64,000 nt of DNA from Flavobacterium alkalisoli (GTDB lineage: Bacteria > Bacteroidota > Bacteroidia > Flavobacteriales > Flavobacteriaceae). Under the pieces are notes generated by a model. It searched no databases and was not told where the DNA came from. It saw only the letters and a list, made by a program, of their open reading frames with translations. The stretch's first letter is position 1. Every line of letters begins with the position of its first letter. A program made the position numbers and the translations under genes. Positions 25,872-34,098 of this stretch are shown in pieces. The DNA is taken from the NCBI RefSeq assembly GCF_008000935.1, contig NZ_CP042831.1, forward strand, positions 1,984,001 to 2,048,000. The letters are read 5' to 3'.

Positions 25872-26780
25872 ATGAAAAAACGAATTTTAGCTTTAACGGT
25901 TTTTATTTTAGGTAGTGTTTGTGCAAGGGCTCAGTATGCCGATCCTATTAATATACCTGTGTACTACAGTGTAAAGGAAGCAATGTCAGATAAAAATGCA
26001 AAGCAGCTTAATTTAAGGGATCAGAAACTTTTTTATGTACCAGCCGACTTAAGCAAACTGGAGCATCTGGAATTTTTAAACCTTATGCGTAATAACCTGG
26101 AGTATTGGGATGAGGAAATTTTTACACTTAAAAATCTTGAAGTGCTAAATTTTAAACTTAACTCTATAAAATATCTTCCTAAAGAAATAGGCAAGTTAAA
26201 CAACCTTATTAGGATAGACTTGTCGGATAATGATATATCCTATCTTCCTCAGGAAATAAAAGAACTTACAAAGCTAAGATACCTGCATCTCTCTGTAAAT
26301 TCACTCGTTTCTGTGCCGGAGGGTATCGGTAATTGTAAAAATCTTGAAATATTAGAGCTTGACAATAATCAGTTAAGTTATCTTCCTCAAAACATAGCCA
26401 AGCTAAAAAAACTAAAAAATCTTCAGTTGAGCTATAATCAGTTTAATGAGTTTGATGGGAGTTGGTTTAATTTTCCCAATCTTGAGATTCTTAATATGGA
26501 ATATAACAGCCTGAAATATTTGCCTCAGGAAATAGGGAAACTAACATCCCTTAAAACCCTAATGCTAAATAATAATAAGCTTGTAAAGCTGCCGGATAAC
26601 ATTCAGGACTTAACACAACTTGAGCTTTTAACTATTGCCAACAATAACCTTACCGAATTACCAAAAGGCATTGATAAGCTTACAGGTTTAAAAACACTAA
26701 TAATTACGGGTAATAATATAAATACTGCTGAAAAAGAAAGGATTAAAAAAGCTTTGCCAGGGTGTAAGGTATATTTTTAA
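25872..26780 (+). CDS. Secreted leucine-rich repeat protein
   Basis: 302 residues from ATG 25872 (a GTG one codon earlier is less likely). A signal peptide (to about residue 21, SVCARA-Q) is followed by about ten 23-residue leucine-rich repeats of the bacterial LPxxIGxLxxLxxLxLxxNxL type (KYLPKEIGKLNNLIRIDLSD, YLPQEIGKLTSLKTLMLNN). It has no extra enzymatic domain, sorting domain or lipobox, so it is probably periplasmic and binds a protein partner. It lies between two terminators and is therefore monocistronic. Confidence 0.88.
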   Translation: MKKRILALTVFILGSVCARAQYADPINIPVYYSVKEAMSDKNAKQLNLRDQKLFYVPADLSKLEHLEFLNLMRNNLEYWDEEIFTLKNLEVLNFKLNSIKYLPKEIGKLNNLIRIDLSDNDISYLPQEIKELTKLRYLHLSVNSLVSVPEGIGNCKNLEILELDNNQLSYLPQNIAKLKKLKNLQLSYNQFNEFDGSWFNFPNLEILNMEYNSLKYLPQEIGKLTSLKTLMLNNNKLVKLPDNIQDLTQLELLTIANNNLTELPKGIDKLTGLKTLIITGNNINTAEKERIKKALPGCKVYF

Positions 26781-26808
26781 AAATTCAATATCTAGTATAG
26801 AATTGTAG

Positions 26809-26832
26809 AGACAGCATTTTGCTGTCTTTTTT
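26809..26832 (+). terminator. Intrinsic terminator after LRR gene
   Basis: AGACAGC (26809-26815), loop ATTTT, GCTGTCT (26821-26827) and a T run. Confidence 0.85.
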
Positions 26833-26899
26833 ATTTAACAAAAAATTAAGGGTTTTAGTGTTTAACTTTAAAGGGAGTAACATTATTAAATATTTCATA

Positions 26900-27430
26900 A
26901 TGAAAAAGTTATTACCACTATACTTTTTTGCAGCATTCTTTTTTTATACAAAAGGTTTTGCACAGGAGGAGAGTTCAGGGCATCATCAAACGTTGGGTGT
27001 TTCCATTAGCCACGTTAATATTTTTAATGGTGTGGATAATTCAGAAAATAAGTTGATATCGTTACCTGCCTGGGGTATTGATTATAACTATTGGTTTAAT
27101 GAAAAATGGGGCTTGGGGCTTCATACTGATATCACGGTCGATAAATTTACGGTCGATGAAAATTTAGGTGATGATGCTCCGTTAGAGAGAAGCTTTCCGA
27201 TAGCTCCTGCCGTTATGGGAATGAGAAAGTTTGGTAATCATACAATAATGTTTGGTATAGGTGGTGAGTTTGAAAAAGAGGAAAATCTTTTTCTTAACAG
27301 GCTGGGCTACGAATATGGAATTGAGGTATCTGAAAAATGGGAGGTAGGTGCAGCACTTAACTATGATTTCAGGTGGAATGCTTACGATAGTTATACTATA
27401 AGCATAGGGGTAAGCAGGGTTTTAAACTAG
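26900..27430 (+). CDS. Outer-membrane beta-barrel protein, hypothetical
   Basis: 176 residues from ATG 26900. The signal peptide (MKKLLPLYFFAAFFFYTKGFA-Q) is followed by alternating amphipathic strands with many aromatic residues (YNYWFNEKWGLGLHTDITVD, EYGIEVSEKWEVGAALNYDF) and a strand ending at the C-terminus, typical of a small 8-strand porin-like barrel. The frame extends upstream to 26819, but that would begin inside the terminator of the previous gene. Function unknown. Confidence 0.7.
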   Translation: MKKLLPLYFFAAFFFYTKGFAQEESSGHHQTLGVSISHVNIFNGVDNSENKLISLPAWGIDYNYWFNEKWGLGLHTDITVDKFTVDENLGDDAPLERSFPIAPAVMGMRKFGNHTIMFGIGGEFEKEENLFLNRLGYEYGIEVSEKWEVGAALNYDFRWNAYDSYTISIGVSRVLN

Positions 27431-27504
27431 TAAAAAGCTTAATTTATGTTGCTTATAATCAGATGTTTTTATAACTTTAATACATCAACCAATACTTTCC
27501 CGTC

Positions 27505-28404
27505 ATGAAGAAATTATTGTTCGCTCCTTTATTTTATTTTTTGAGTCTGTCAGTTACAGCACAAACAGAATTACAACTGGATACCATTGTTGTTCAGACA
27601 GAAGATGAAATTCCTCAGATTTTACCGGATGATCTTCCTTTTTGGTATGCCAGAAGATTTAAATTTAATGCGGGTGCCTTTTTTCCCGTAAACAATACTC
27701 AGGTAAGGGTAGGGAACAATAATGGTAACTTTGGGACTACAATAGACCTGGAAGATGATTTAGGGTTCAGCAAAAGTACTACTTCTTTTATAGCCGACTT
27801 TCAATGGCGTATATCAAGAAGATCAAGATTAGTATTAGAATATTTCTATCTTAGGAGGGAGTCAACTAAAACATTAGACAGAGAAATAGAATTCGGGGAT
27901 CATGTTTATCCTGTAAATGCTTCGGTGTCTGCCTTTTTTGATAATAACATAGCAAGGCTGGCATATAGTTACGCTATTTTAAGCAAACCAAAATATGAGG
28001 CTGGATTACTTATAGGTGCTCACGTGATTTTTGGTGATATGGGATTACAGCTGAATACAAATATAGGCTCGGTGGGAGTAGAGGATAATTTTGACTTTAC
28101 TGCACCTTTACCTGATATTGGTGCTTGGGGCGAATTTGTACTGGGGCCTAAATTCGGACTTTATACAAACATTAATTATTTATCCCTTACTATAGATAAT
28201 ATTAGGGGAAGGATAATAAGCTATAACTTGTCTGTATTATATAATATCTATAAAAACTTTAGTATTACGGCAGGATATACAGGTTTAAATATAAGGGTAG
28301 ATGTAGAGAAAGAAAGGCTTAACGGTTTTTTTAAATGGGGATATAACGGACCTTCTTTAACTGCGACTTATACTTTTGGCAATAAAATCAAATTTTCTAA
28401 ATAA
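27505..28404 (+). CDS. Outer-membrane beta-barrel protein, hypothetical
   Basis: 299 residues: signal peptide (to about 20, SVTA-Q), then a short acidic N-terminal stretch and a barrel-like domain with paired glycine/aromatic strands (FKFNAGAFFPVNNTQVRVG, ARLAYSYAILSKPKYEAGLL, FSITAGYTGLNIRVDVE). No known motif beyond the beta-barrel look. The FGE-type lipoprotein gene starts 9 bases after its stop, so the two are co-transcribed and may act in the same envelope process. Confidence 0.72.
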   Translation: MKKLLFAPLFYFLSLSVTAQTELQLDTIVVQTEDEIPQILPDDLPFWYARRFKFNAGAFFPVNNTQVRVGNNNGNFGTTIDLEDDLGFSKSTTSFIADFQWRISRRSRLVLEYFYLRRESTKTLDREIEFGDHVYPVNASVSAFFDNNIARLAYSYAILSKPKYEAGLLIGAHVIFGDMGLQLNTNIGSVGVEDNFDFTAPLPDIGAWGEFVLGPKFGLYTNINYLSLTIDNIRGRIISYNLSVLYNIYKNFSITAGYTGLNIRVDVEKERLNGFFKWGYNGPSLTATYTFGNKIKFSK

Positions 28405-28413
28405 TCACTACCA

Positions 28414-29469
28414 ATGAAACTAAACTACCTTATACTGGCAATTGCATTTGTTTTTTGCTCCTGCCAGGACAAAAAAAATACTGATACCCTTGCAGATAAT
28501 ACTGATGCCGTTCCTGCCAATAAACCTAAAGGGATGGTTTGGATTAAAGGCGGGGAATTTATGCTGGGGAACAGCAGTACAGATGCCGCTAATACCGAGG
28601 GGCCTGCCGTGTTAACCAAAATGGATGGTTTTTGGATAGACGAGACTGAAGTTACAAATGACCAGTTTGAAGCCTTTGTAAAAGCAACAGGCTATAAAAC
28701 AGTTGCGGAAAGGGAAATTGACTGGGAAGAGATGAAAAAACAATTACCTCCCGGCACACCTAAACCACACGATTCTATACTAGTTCCCGGTTCGTTGGTA
28801 TTTTTACCACCTTCAGGGCCAGTGCCATTAAATGATTATTCACTATGGTGGGCCTGGATGCCAGGTGCTAACTGGAGACATCCGCAGGGGCCTGATAGCG
28901 ATATTAAAGGAAAAGGTAATTACCCGGTAGTGCAGGTGGCTTATGAAGATGCTCAGGCCTATGCAAAATGGGCAGGTAAAAGATTACCTACAGAGGCAGA
29001 ATGGGAATATGCAGCACAGGGAGGAAAGGACAATCAAAACTTTGCATGGGGTAACGAACTGACCCCAGCGGGTGTTTATCAGGCAAACTTCTTTCAGGGA
29101 GATTTTCCTTATCATAATACCGATGCCGATGGTTTTGACAGGCTGGCTCCTGTAAAGAGTTTTCAGCCAAACGGATACGGCTTGTATGATATGATAGGTA
29201 ACGTTTGGGAACTTACAGACGACCGTTACAGGCCGGATACTTATAAGATGTATAAAACATCGGGGATGAGGGAGTGCCACAGCCCTAAAGGCCCGGAGGT
29301 AAGTTATGATCCTAATGACCCTTACAGCCCTAAGAGAGTGATAAAAGGAGGTTCTTTTTTATGCAGTGAACAGTATTGCTCAAGCTACAGGCCCGATGCC
29401 AGAATGGCAAACTCTGAAGATAGTGGGCAGGAACATGTGGGATTCCGTTGTGTAAAGGATAAGAATTAA
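28414..29469 (+). CDS. Formylglycine-generating enzyme family lipoprotein (SUMF1-like)
   Basis: 351 residues. Lipobox FCSC (Cys17) gives an envelope lipoprotein. The FGE fold is complete: GMVWIKGGEFMLGN, VTNDQFEAFVKATGY, YPVVQVAYEDAQAYAKWAGKRLPTEAEWEYA split over about 165-200, GNVWELTDD, and the catalytic region KGGSFLCSEQYCSSYRPDAR with Cys317 and Cys322 at the C-x4-C spacing of true FGEs. It should therefore oxidise a sulfatase cysteine to formylglycine, unlike the many FGE-fold proteins that lack the pair. No sulfatase is in the window. Transcribed with the barrel gene just upstream; a terminator follows. Confidence 0.87.
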   Translation: MKLNYLILAIAFVFCSCQDKKNTDTLADNTDAVPANKPKGMVWIKGGEFMLGNSSTDAANTEGPAVLTKMDGFWIDETEVTNDQFEAFVKATGYKTVAEREIDWEEMKKQLPPGTPKPHDSILVPGSLVFLPPSGPVPLNDYSLWWAWMPGANWRHPQGPDSDIKGKGNYPVVQVAYEDAQAYAKWAGKRLPTEAEWEYAAQGGKDNQNFAWGNELTPAGVYQANFFQGDFPYHNTDADGFDRLAPVKSFQPNGYGLYDMIGNVWELTDDRYRPDTYKMYKTSGMRECHSPKGPEVSYDPNDPYSPKRVIKGGSFLCSEQYCSSYRPDARMANSEDSGQEHVGFRCVKDKN

Positions 29470-29490
29470 TAATAGATATTTAGTATATAG

Positions 29491-29515
29491 AAGCAGCCAA
29501 AAGGCTGCTTTTTTT
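29491..29515 (+). terminator. Intrinsic terminator after FGE-like gene
   Basis: AAGCAGCC (29491-29498), loop AAAA, GGCTGCTT (29503-29510) plus a T run. Confidence 0.9.
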
Positions 29516-29520
29516 GTTAT

Positions 29521-29564
29521 GTAACAAAAGCTACTGACCAACATTTTTATGTACTGTTATTTTG
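29521..29564 (+). promoter_or_regulatory. Crp/Fnr-type operator and promoter of the YeeE/YedE operon
   Basis: GTAAC-AAAA-GCTAC (29521-29534) is an inverted repeat with one mismatch. The -7 box TTATTTTG (one mismatch to TAnnTTTG) is at 29557-29564. Its start is 29.5 bases from the palindrome centre, identical to the two other operators of this island. Confidence 0.6.
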
Positions 29565-29581
29565 CAGAAAAATAAAATAAT

Positions 29582-30139
29582 ATGAACTGGATTTTACAAC
29601 CGTGGCCATGGTATGTGGCCGGACCTTTAATTACGCTTACAATGGCGTTGCTTTTATTTCTAGGAAAGAACTTTGGTATGTCGTCTAACCTCCGTACTAT
29701 TTGTACAATGTGCGGTGCAGGTAGTACCTGCGACTTTTTTTGTTTTGACTGGCGTTCTCAAAAATGGAATCTTCTAATCATGATTGGGGCTATACTGGGT
29801 GGTTTTATAGCTTTCAACTTTTTATCTGTAAATCCGGTACCTGATATTAATCCTGATACAATAGCCGATTTAAAAGTAATGGAGTTTGAAAGCGCCGGAA
29901 AAGCATACGTACCTACAGAACTTTTTGGGAGTGAAGCTTTCTCTTCGATAAAAACAATCATCATCCTATTGACAGGAGGTTTTCTGGTAGGGTTTGGTGC
30001 CCGCTATGCCGGGGGATGTACCTCAGGACACGCCATATCGGGGTTAAGCAATCTTCAGTTACCGTCACTTATCGCTGTAGTAGGATTTTTTGTGGGAGGA
30101 CTTATTATGGTACATCTTCTGTTTCCTTTAATTTTTTAA
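29582..30139 (+). CDS. YeeE/YedE family sulfur transport protein, half 1
   Basis: 185 residues, about four to five membrane helices. The signature GARYAGGCTSGHAISGLS carries the conserved Cys of the YeeE/YedE (TsuA-like) family, which takes up thiosulfate or related sulfur compounds by relaying through cysteines. MCGAGSTCDFFCFDW near residue 45 adds further cysteines. The short length means it is one half of a split transporter, with the second half 10 bases downstream. First gene of an operon that also includes the Crp/Fnr regulator. Confidence 0.87.
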   Translation: MNWILQPWPWYVAGPLITLTMALLLFLGKNFGMSSNLRTICTMCGAGSTCDFFCFDWRSQKWNLLIMIGAILGGFIAFNFLSVNPVPDINPDTIADLKVMEFESAGKAYVPTELFGSEAFSSIKTIIILLTGGFLVGFGARYAGGCTSGHAISGLSNLQLPSLIAVVGFFVGGLIMVHLLFPLIF

Positions 30140-30149
30140 TAGCAAGACA

Positions 30150-30563
30150 ATGAGAAATATAATTTTTTTAATAGTTGGTACATTCTTCGGGATAGTAATG
30201 TTTAAATCGGAAGCAGCTTCGTGGTTTCGAATTTATGAAATGTTTCAGTTCAGGTCATTTCATATGTATGGAATAATAGGCTCTGCACTGGTACTGGGAG
30301 TGCTTTTGGTTCAGCTTATAAAAAGGAAGAGACTGAAAGACATGTCGGGTAACCCCATACTGATAATTCCTAAAGACAAAAGCTTTTCGAGGTATATGTT
30401 TGGAGGTATCCTTTTTGGTTTAGGCTGGGCTTTGGCAGGTGCATGTCCGGGACCTATGTTTGTACTGGCAGGTGCAGGATTTTATCCTATACTTATTGTA
30501 ATTGCAGGAGCAGTAGGCGGTACCTGGGTTTACGGACTTATAAAAGACAAGCTGCCGCATTAA
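30150..30563 (+). CDS. YeeE/YedE family sulfur transport protein, half 2
   Basis: 137 residues with four hydrophobic helices. FGLGWALAGACPGPMFVLAGAGFYP holds the conserved Cys-Pro-Gly of the second YeeE/YedE half. It is transcribed with half 1 (10-base gap) and followed 31 bases later by the Crp/Fnr regulator gene. Together the halves should form a membrane pathway for sulfur species feeding the persulfide dioxygenase and rhodaneses downstream. Confidence 0.86.
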   Translation: MRNIIFLIVGTFFGIVMFKSEAASWFRIYEMFQFRSFHMYGIIGSALVLGVLLVQLIKRKRLKDMSGNPILIIPKDKSFSRYMFGGILFGLGWALAGACPGPMFVLAGAGFYPILIVIAGAVGGTWVYGLIKDKLPH

Positions 30564-30594
30564 TTTGTATATTTAAACAATCAACCACAACACA

Positions 30595-31224
30595 ATGGAA
30601 GAACTGATAAAACAGGCTTACGGCAATATTTTTGAAGAAGCCCTTATAAAGGAAATAGCAGAAGTGTCTACCCTTGTTGAATTTGAGGAAGGAGACAGGC
30701 TTATTGATATTGGAGAATACATAAGAAGAATGCCTTTACTGCTAACAGGAGCTATAAAAATATTAAGGGAAGACAGGGATGAGGGCGACTTACTGCTTTA
30801 TTTTCTTGAAAAGGGAGATACCTGTGCCATGACACTTGCCTGCTGTATGGGTGATACCAAAAGTGAGATAAGGGCCATAGCCGAAAACAAAGGCAGCCTT
30901 GCCATGATACCGGTAAACAAAATGGAAGAGTGGCTGGGTAAATATAAGAGTTGGCGCAATTTTGTTTTTACCAGTTATAATAAACGTTTAAGCGAAATGC
31001 TTAGTGCAGTAGATAACCTTGCCTTTATGAAAATGGATGAGCGCCTGCTTAACTATCTCAATGAGAAATCTAAGGTCAATAATTCAAATATTATTAATAA
31101 CACCCATCAGGAAATAGCTTATGAGCTTAATACATCGAGGGTAGTGGTTTCAAGATTATTAAAAGCCTTTGAAAATGAGGGTAAAATAAAACTGAACCGA
31201 AATAATATTGTTCTTTTAAAATAA
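30595..31224 (+). CDS. Crp/Fnr family transcriptional regulator of the sulfur island
   Basis: 209 residues. The N-terminal effector domain (about 20-130) has the cupin-like RmlC fold of Crp, and a C-terminal winged helix starts near 150 with NNTHQEIAYELNTSRVVVSRLLKAFENEG. Three cysteines cluster in the effector domain (Cys77, Cys83, Cys84 in GDTCAMTLACCMGD), candidates for sensing reactive sulfur. No Fe-S pattern of Fnr is seen. A matching palindrome lies at a fixed position before all three units of this island, including its own operon, so it probably activates them and itself. Confidence 0.87.
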   Translation: MEELIKQAYGNIFEEALIKEIAEVSTLVEFEEGDRLIDIGEYIRRMPLLLTGAIKILREDRDEGDLLLYFLEKGDTCAMTLACCMGDTKSEIRAIAENKGSLAMIPVNKMEEWLGKYKSWRNFVFTSYNKRLSEMLSAVDNLAFMKMDERLLNYLNEKSKVNNSNIINNTHQEIAYELNTSRVVVSRLLKAFENEGKIKLNRNNIVLLK

Positions 31225-31235
31225 AAAACGTCAGT

Positions 31236-31279
31236 GTAACTTTTGTTACTGCCCAGCTTTTTACCACATACTAATTTAG
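31236..31279 (+). promoter_or_regulatory. Crp/Fnr-type operator and promoter of tauE/safE-like gene
   Basis: Perfect inverted repeat GTAAC-TTTT-GTTAC at 31236-31249. -7-like box TAATTTAG (one mismatch to TAnnTTTG) at 31272-31279; centre-to-box distance 29.5 bases. Confidence 0.68.
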
Positions 31280-31304
31280 CCTGAAATTATTAAAGCATAC
31301 ACTT

Positions 31305-32102
31305 ATGGATGTAACAATGGTTTCAGGCTATTTTCTTGCCCTTTTGGTAGGTGTTTCTCTTGGCCTTATAGGCAGTGGAGGATCTATACTTACCGTACCC
31401 ATTTTAGTATATATATTAACGGTTAACCCTGTGCTGGCAACTGCTTATTCTCTTTTTGTGGTAGGCAGCACGGCTTTGGTAGGAGGAGTAAGAAATGCCT
31501 TTAACAAGAATGTAGATTTTAGTATAGTATGGATATTTGGTATACCATCCTTAATGGCTGCTTACCTCGTTAGGGCATTTGTAATACCTGCAATACCTGA
31601 TGTGGTATTTTCTGCAGGAACAGTTCTAATCACAAAATCTTTACTGTTAATGGTACTGTTTGCTGTGGTAATGCTAACGGCATCAGTACGAATGATAAAA
31701 TCCGGAAACTCCGGTACTATCGCAGCAAATATTGATGTTTCCTATTCCAAGTTGGTCGTTTTGGGGGTACTTATAGGGGTTTTAGCAGGAGCTGTAGGTG
31801 CCGGGGGCGGATTCTTAATAATACCTGCATTGGTTTTTTTGGCACATATGCCTATGAAAAAGGCCGTAGGAACTTCACTTTTTATTATTGCCATCCAGTC
31901 ATTGGCCGGTTTTATGGGAGATGTGGGGCAAAGTAATATAGACTGGTCCTTTTTACTGGTCTTTACTTTAATGTCGGTAATCGGAATCTTTATTGGTATA
32001 GCGTTGTCAAATAAAATTCCGGGCGAAAAACTTAAAACAGGCTTTGGGTGGTTTGTATTAATAATGGGGATCTATATTTTGATAAAAGAAATTTTTATGT
32101 AA
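31305..32102 (+). CDS. Sulfite exporter TauE/SafE family protein
   Basis: 265 residues with about eight membrane helices. GSGGSILTVPILVYIL early and GVLAGAVGAGGGFLIIPALVFLA in the second half are the two inverted-repeat signature loops of TauE/SafE permeases, which export sulfite or other sulfur anions. Its own promoter carries the Crp/Fnr operator. In this context it probably removes sulfite made by the persulfide dioxygenase encoded next. Confidence 0.9.
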   Translation: MDVTMVSGYFLALLVGVSLGLIGSGGSILTVPILVYILTVNPVLATAYSLFVVGSTALVGGVRNAFNKNVDFSIVWIFGIPSLMAAYLVRAFVIPAIPDVVFSAGTVLITKSLLLMVLFAVVMLTASVRMIKSGNSGTIAANIDVSYSKLVVLGVLIGVLAGAVGAGGGFLIIPALVFLAHMPMKKAVGTSLFIIAIQSLAGFMGDVGQSNIDWSFLLVFTLMSVIGIFIGIALSNKIPGEKLKTGFGWFVLIMGIYILIKEIFM

Positions 32103-32121
32103 TTGAAAATAAGTTGTTTGT

Positions 32122-32165
32122 GTAACTTTTGTTACTGCACAGGCAAACGGAATAATCTAATTTTG
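32122..32165 (+). promoter_or_regulatory. Crp/Fnr-type operator and promoter of persulfide dioxygenase unit
   Basis: Perfect inverted repeat GTAAC-TTTT-GTTAC at 32122-32135 and -7 box TAATTTTG at 32158-32165, again 29.5 bases from centre to box. The palindrome is identical to the one at 31236. Confidence 0.72.
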
Positions 32166-32191
32166 GAGTATAAACAATAAATATTTAAGTT

Positions 32192-33583
32192 ATGTATTTT
32201 CAACATGTATATGATAAAACCCTGGCTCAGGCTAGTTACTTTATAGGCTGTCAGGCTAAAGGGGAAGCAATTGTAATAGATGCTAAAAGGGATATAGATA
32301 CTTATCTGGATATAGCAAAGCAAAACAATATGACAATTACTCATATTGCCGAAACCCATATTCACGCCGATTTCCTTACTGGGTCGAGAGAACTGGCTAA
32401 AGTGACAGGGGCTAAAATGTACCTGTCTGACGAAGGTGGCCCCGACTGGCAATATGAATTTGATCATGTGGGCCTTAAAAACGGTGATATTATTAAAGTA
32501 GGTAATCTTTCTCTGGAAGTAGTACATACACCGGGGCATACACCCGAAAGTATAAGCTTCCTGCTTACAGACCATCCTGCTACAGATGAACCAGTAATGC
32601 TGTTTACCGGAGACTTTGTGTTTGTAGGGGATATAGGCAGGCCCGATCTCCTTGAAAAGGCAGCAGGCCTGAAAGGCACTCAGGATGCCGGAGCAAAACA
32701 AATGTATAAATCGATAGAAAAGTTTGCCTCCCTTCCTGCTCATATACAGGTATGGCCCGGTCATGGAGCAGGTTCTGCCTGTGGTAAGGCTCTGGGAGCT
32801 GTACCAAGTTCAACTGTCGGGTATGAAAAAATAAGAAACTGGGCTTTTCAGTACGAAAATAATGAACAGGGCTTTACAGACTATCTGCTTGCCGATCAGC
32901 CGGAACCTCCTAAGTACTTTGCAATGATGAAAAAGCTTAATAAGGTAGACAGGCCACTACTGGTTGAAGTACCAAAACATGCCAGACTTTCTAAAGCAGA
33001 GTTTCTGGATGCTTATGAAAAAGGGATGACCATTATTGATACCCGTAACAAAACCGATTTTGCAAACGGTTTTATACCCGATACCATAAACATACAGGGT
33101 AACAACTCTTTTGCGACCTGGTGTGGCTGGATACTTAACTATGAAGAACAGTTTATCCTTATAGCAGATGAAAGTCAAATGGATGAGCTTACCAGAAAGC
33201 TTATGCGTATAGGTCTTGATAACATCTACGGATATATTGATAATGTAGCGGAAATGGGGTTTGAGTTACAAAAGTCGGATGTGATATCAATTGACGAATT
33301 TAAAAACCAAATAGGTAAAACAAACGTACAAATAGTAGATGTAAGGGGAGAGGCAGAATATAATGCTGCCCATGTTGAGGGAGCCATAAACCTGTTTACA
33401 GGTACATTAAAGGATAACCTTGGCAGAATAGATACAAAAAAAGAGGTGGTTATACACTGCCAGAGCGGAGATCGTGCAGCTATAGCGGCTTCATTACTTC
33501 GCAAAAACGGAATTAGAGTAAAAAATTATTCAGCCGGTATGGCCGAATGGAAAAAATACAATAACCTAACAGTAAGTAATTAA
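32192..33583 (+). CDS. Persulfide dioxygenase-rhodanese fusion (MBL fold)
   Basis: 463 residues. The N-terminal 250 form an ETHE1/Blh-type metallo-beta-lactamase domain with ligands His56, His58, Asp60 (ETHIHADF), His112 (VVHTPGHTP), Asp141 (TGDFVFVGD) and His191 (WPGHGAGSACGK), which oxidises glutathione- or other persulfide to sulfite. Two rhodanese domains follow. The first (about 265-350) lacks a normal active-site loop, and the second (about 365-463) has the catalytic Cys423 in VIHCQSGDRAA. Cytoplasmic. The adjacent rhodanese begins one base after its stop. The role is sulfide/thiosulfate detoxification together with the TauE exporter. Confidence 0.92.
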   Translation: MYFQHVYDKTLAQASYFIGCQAKGEAIVIDAKRDIDTYLDIAKQNNMTITHIAETHIHADFLTGSRELAKVTGAKMYLSDEGGPDWQYEFDHVGLKNGDIIKVGNLSLEVVHTPGHTPESISFLLTDHPATDEPVMLFTGDFVFVGDIGRPDLLEKAAGLKGTQDAGAKQMYKSIEKFASLPAHIQVWPGHGAGSACGKALGAVPSSTVGYEKIRNWAFQYENNEQGFTDYLLADQPEPPKYFAMMKKLNKVDRPLLVEVPKHARLSKAEFLDAYEKGMTIIDTRNKTDFANGFIPDTINIQGNNSFATWCGWILNYEEQFILIADESQMDELTRKLMRIGLDNIYGYIDNVAEMGFELQKSDVISIDEFKNQIGKTNVQIVDVRGEAEYNAAHVEGAINLFTGTLKDNLGRIDTKKEVVIHCQSGDRAAIAASLLRKNGIRVKNYSAGMAEWKKYNNLTVSN

Positions 33584-33584
33584 T

Positions 33585-33893
33585 ATGAAAAATGTAAGAC
33601 AGGACGAATGGGAAACGCTTATTGAGCAGGACTCAAATGCGGTTGTACTTGATGTAAGGACAGAAGATGAATGTGCCGAGGGTATGCTGCCTAATGCTGT
33701 TTGTATTAATTTTTTTGAGAGAGAGCATTTTTTTGATGAAATGAGAAAACTTGACCGCGATAAAAATTACTATGTATACTGCAGGAGCGGAAACCGCAGC
33801 GGTATGGCATGTCAGTTCATGGAGAGTTTTGGGTTTGAGAATACGATAAACCTTAATGGCGGATTACTGTTGTGGAAAGGTGATTTAAAATAA
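33585..33893 (+). CDS. Single-domain rhodanese
   Basis: 102 residues; VLDVRTEDECAEG and active-site loop YCRSGNRSGMACQFM with the catalytic Cys. Cytoplasmic. It begins one base after the persulfide dioxygenase stop, so it is translated with it. It is a close relative of the rhodanese at 6111. It likely hands sulfane sulfur to or from the dioxygenase (thiosulfate or persulfide donor), but the acceptor is inferred. Confidence 0.9.
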   Translation: MKNVRQDEWETLIEQDSNAVVLDVRTEDECAEGMLPNAVCINFFEREHFFDEMRKLDRDKNYYVYCRSGNRSGMACQFMESFGFENTINLNGGLLLWKGDLK

Positions 33894-33948
33894 CTTGTTG
33901 ATGAAGTTATAATTTTTAATTAAAGTGATTAAATTGTGATTGATTGGT

Positions 33949-33974
33949 AAAGGCGGCTTTTATGGCCGCCTTTT
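33949..33974 (+). terminator. Intrinsic terminator of the sulfur island
   Basis: AAAGGCGGC (33949-33957), 7-base loop, GCCGCCTTT (33965-33973), then T-rich DNA. Confidence 0.82.
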
Positions 33975-34026
33975 ATGTTTATATTGTTATATTCTAAATA
34001 ATCAGGGTTTGCTTAACTATTAAAAG

Positions 34027-34034
34027 TATATTTG
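34027..34034 (+). promoter_or_regulatory. -7 promoter box of the AraC/TPR unit
   Basis: TATATTTG matches TAnnTTTG exactly. A TTTG at 34008-34011 lies 15 bases upstream, slightly closer than the usual -33 spacing. The ATG follows at 34099. Confidence 0.5.
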
Positions 34035-34098
34035 CACTATAATAATTTCTTACAGAAATTTTATTAGATTTATACAACGCTATCAGGAAGCAAGGCTA

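Noticed and set aside
26819..26899. N-terminal extension of the small outer-membrane protein
   Set aside because: It would start inside the terminator of the preceding gene and hide the signal peptide that begins at 26900.
32132..32764. Long minus-strand frame opposite the persulfide dioxygenase gene
   Set aside because: It is a shadow of a clearly coding plus-strand gene with complete catalytic motifs.
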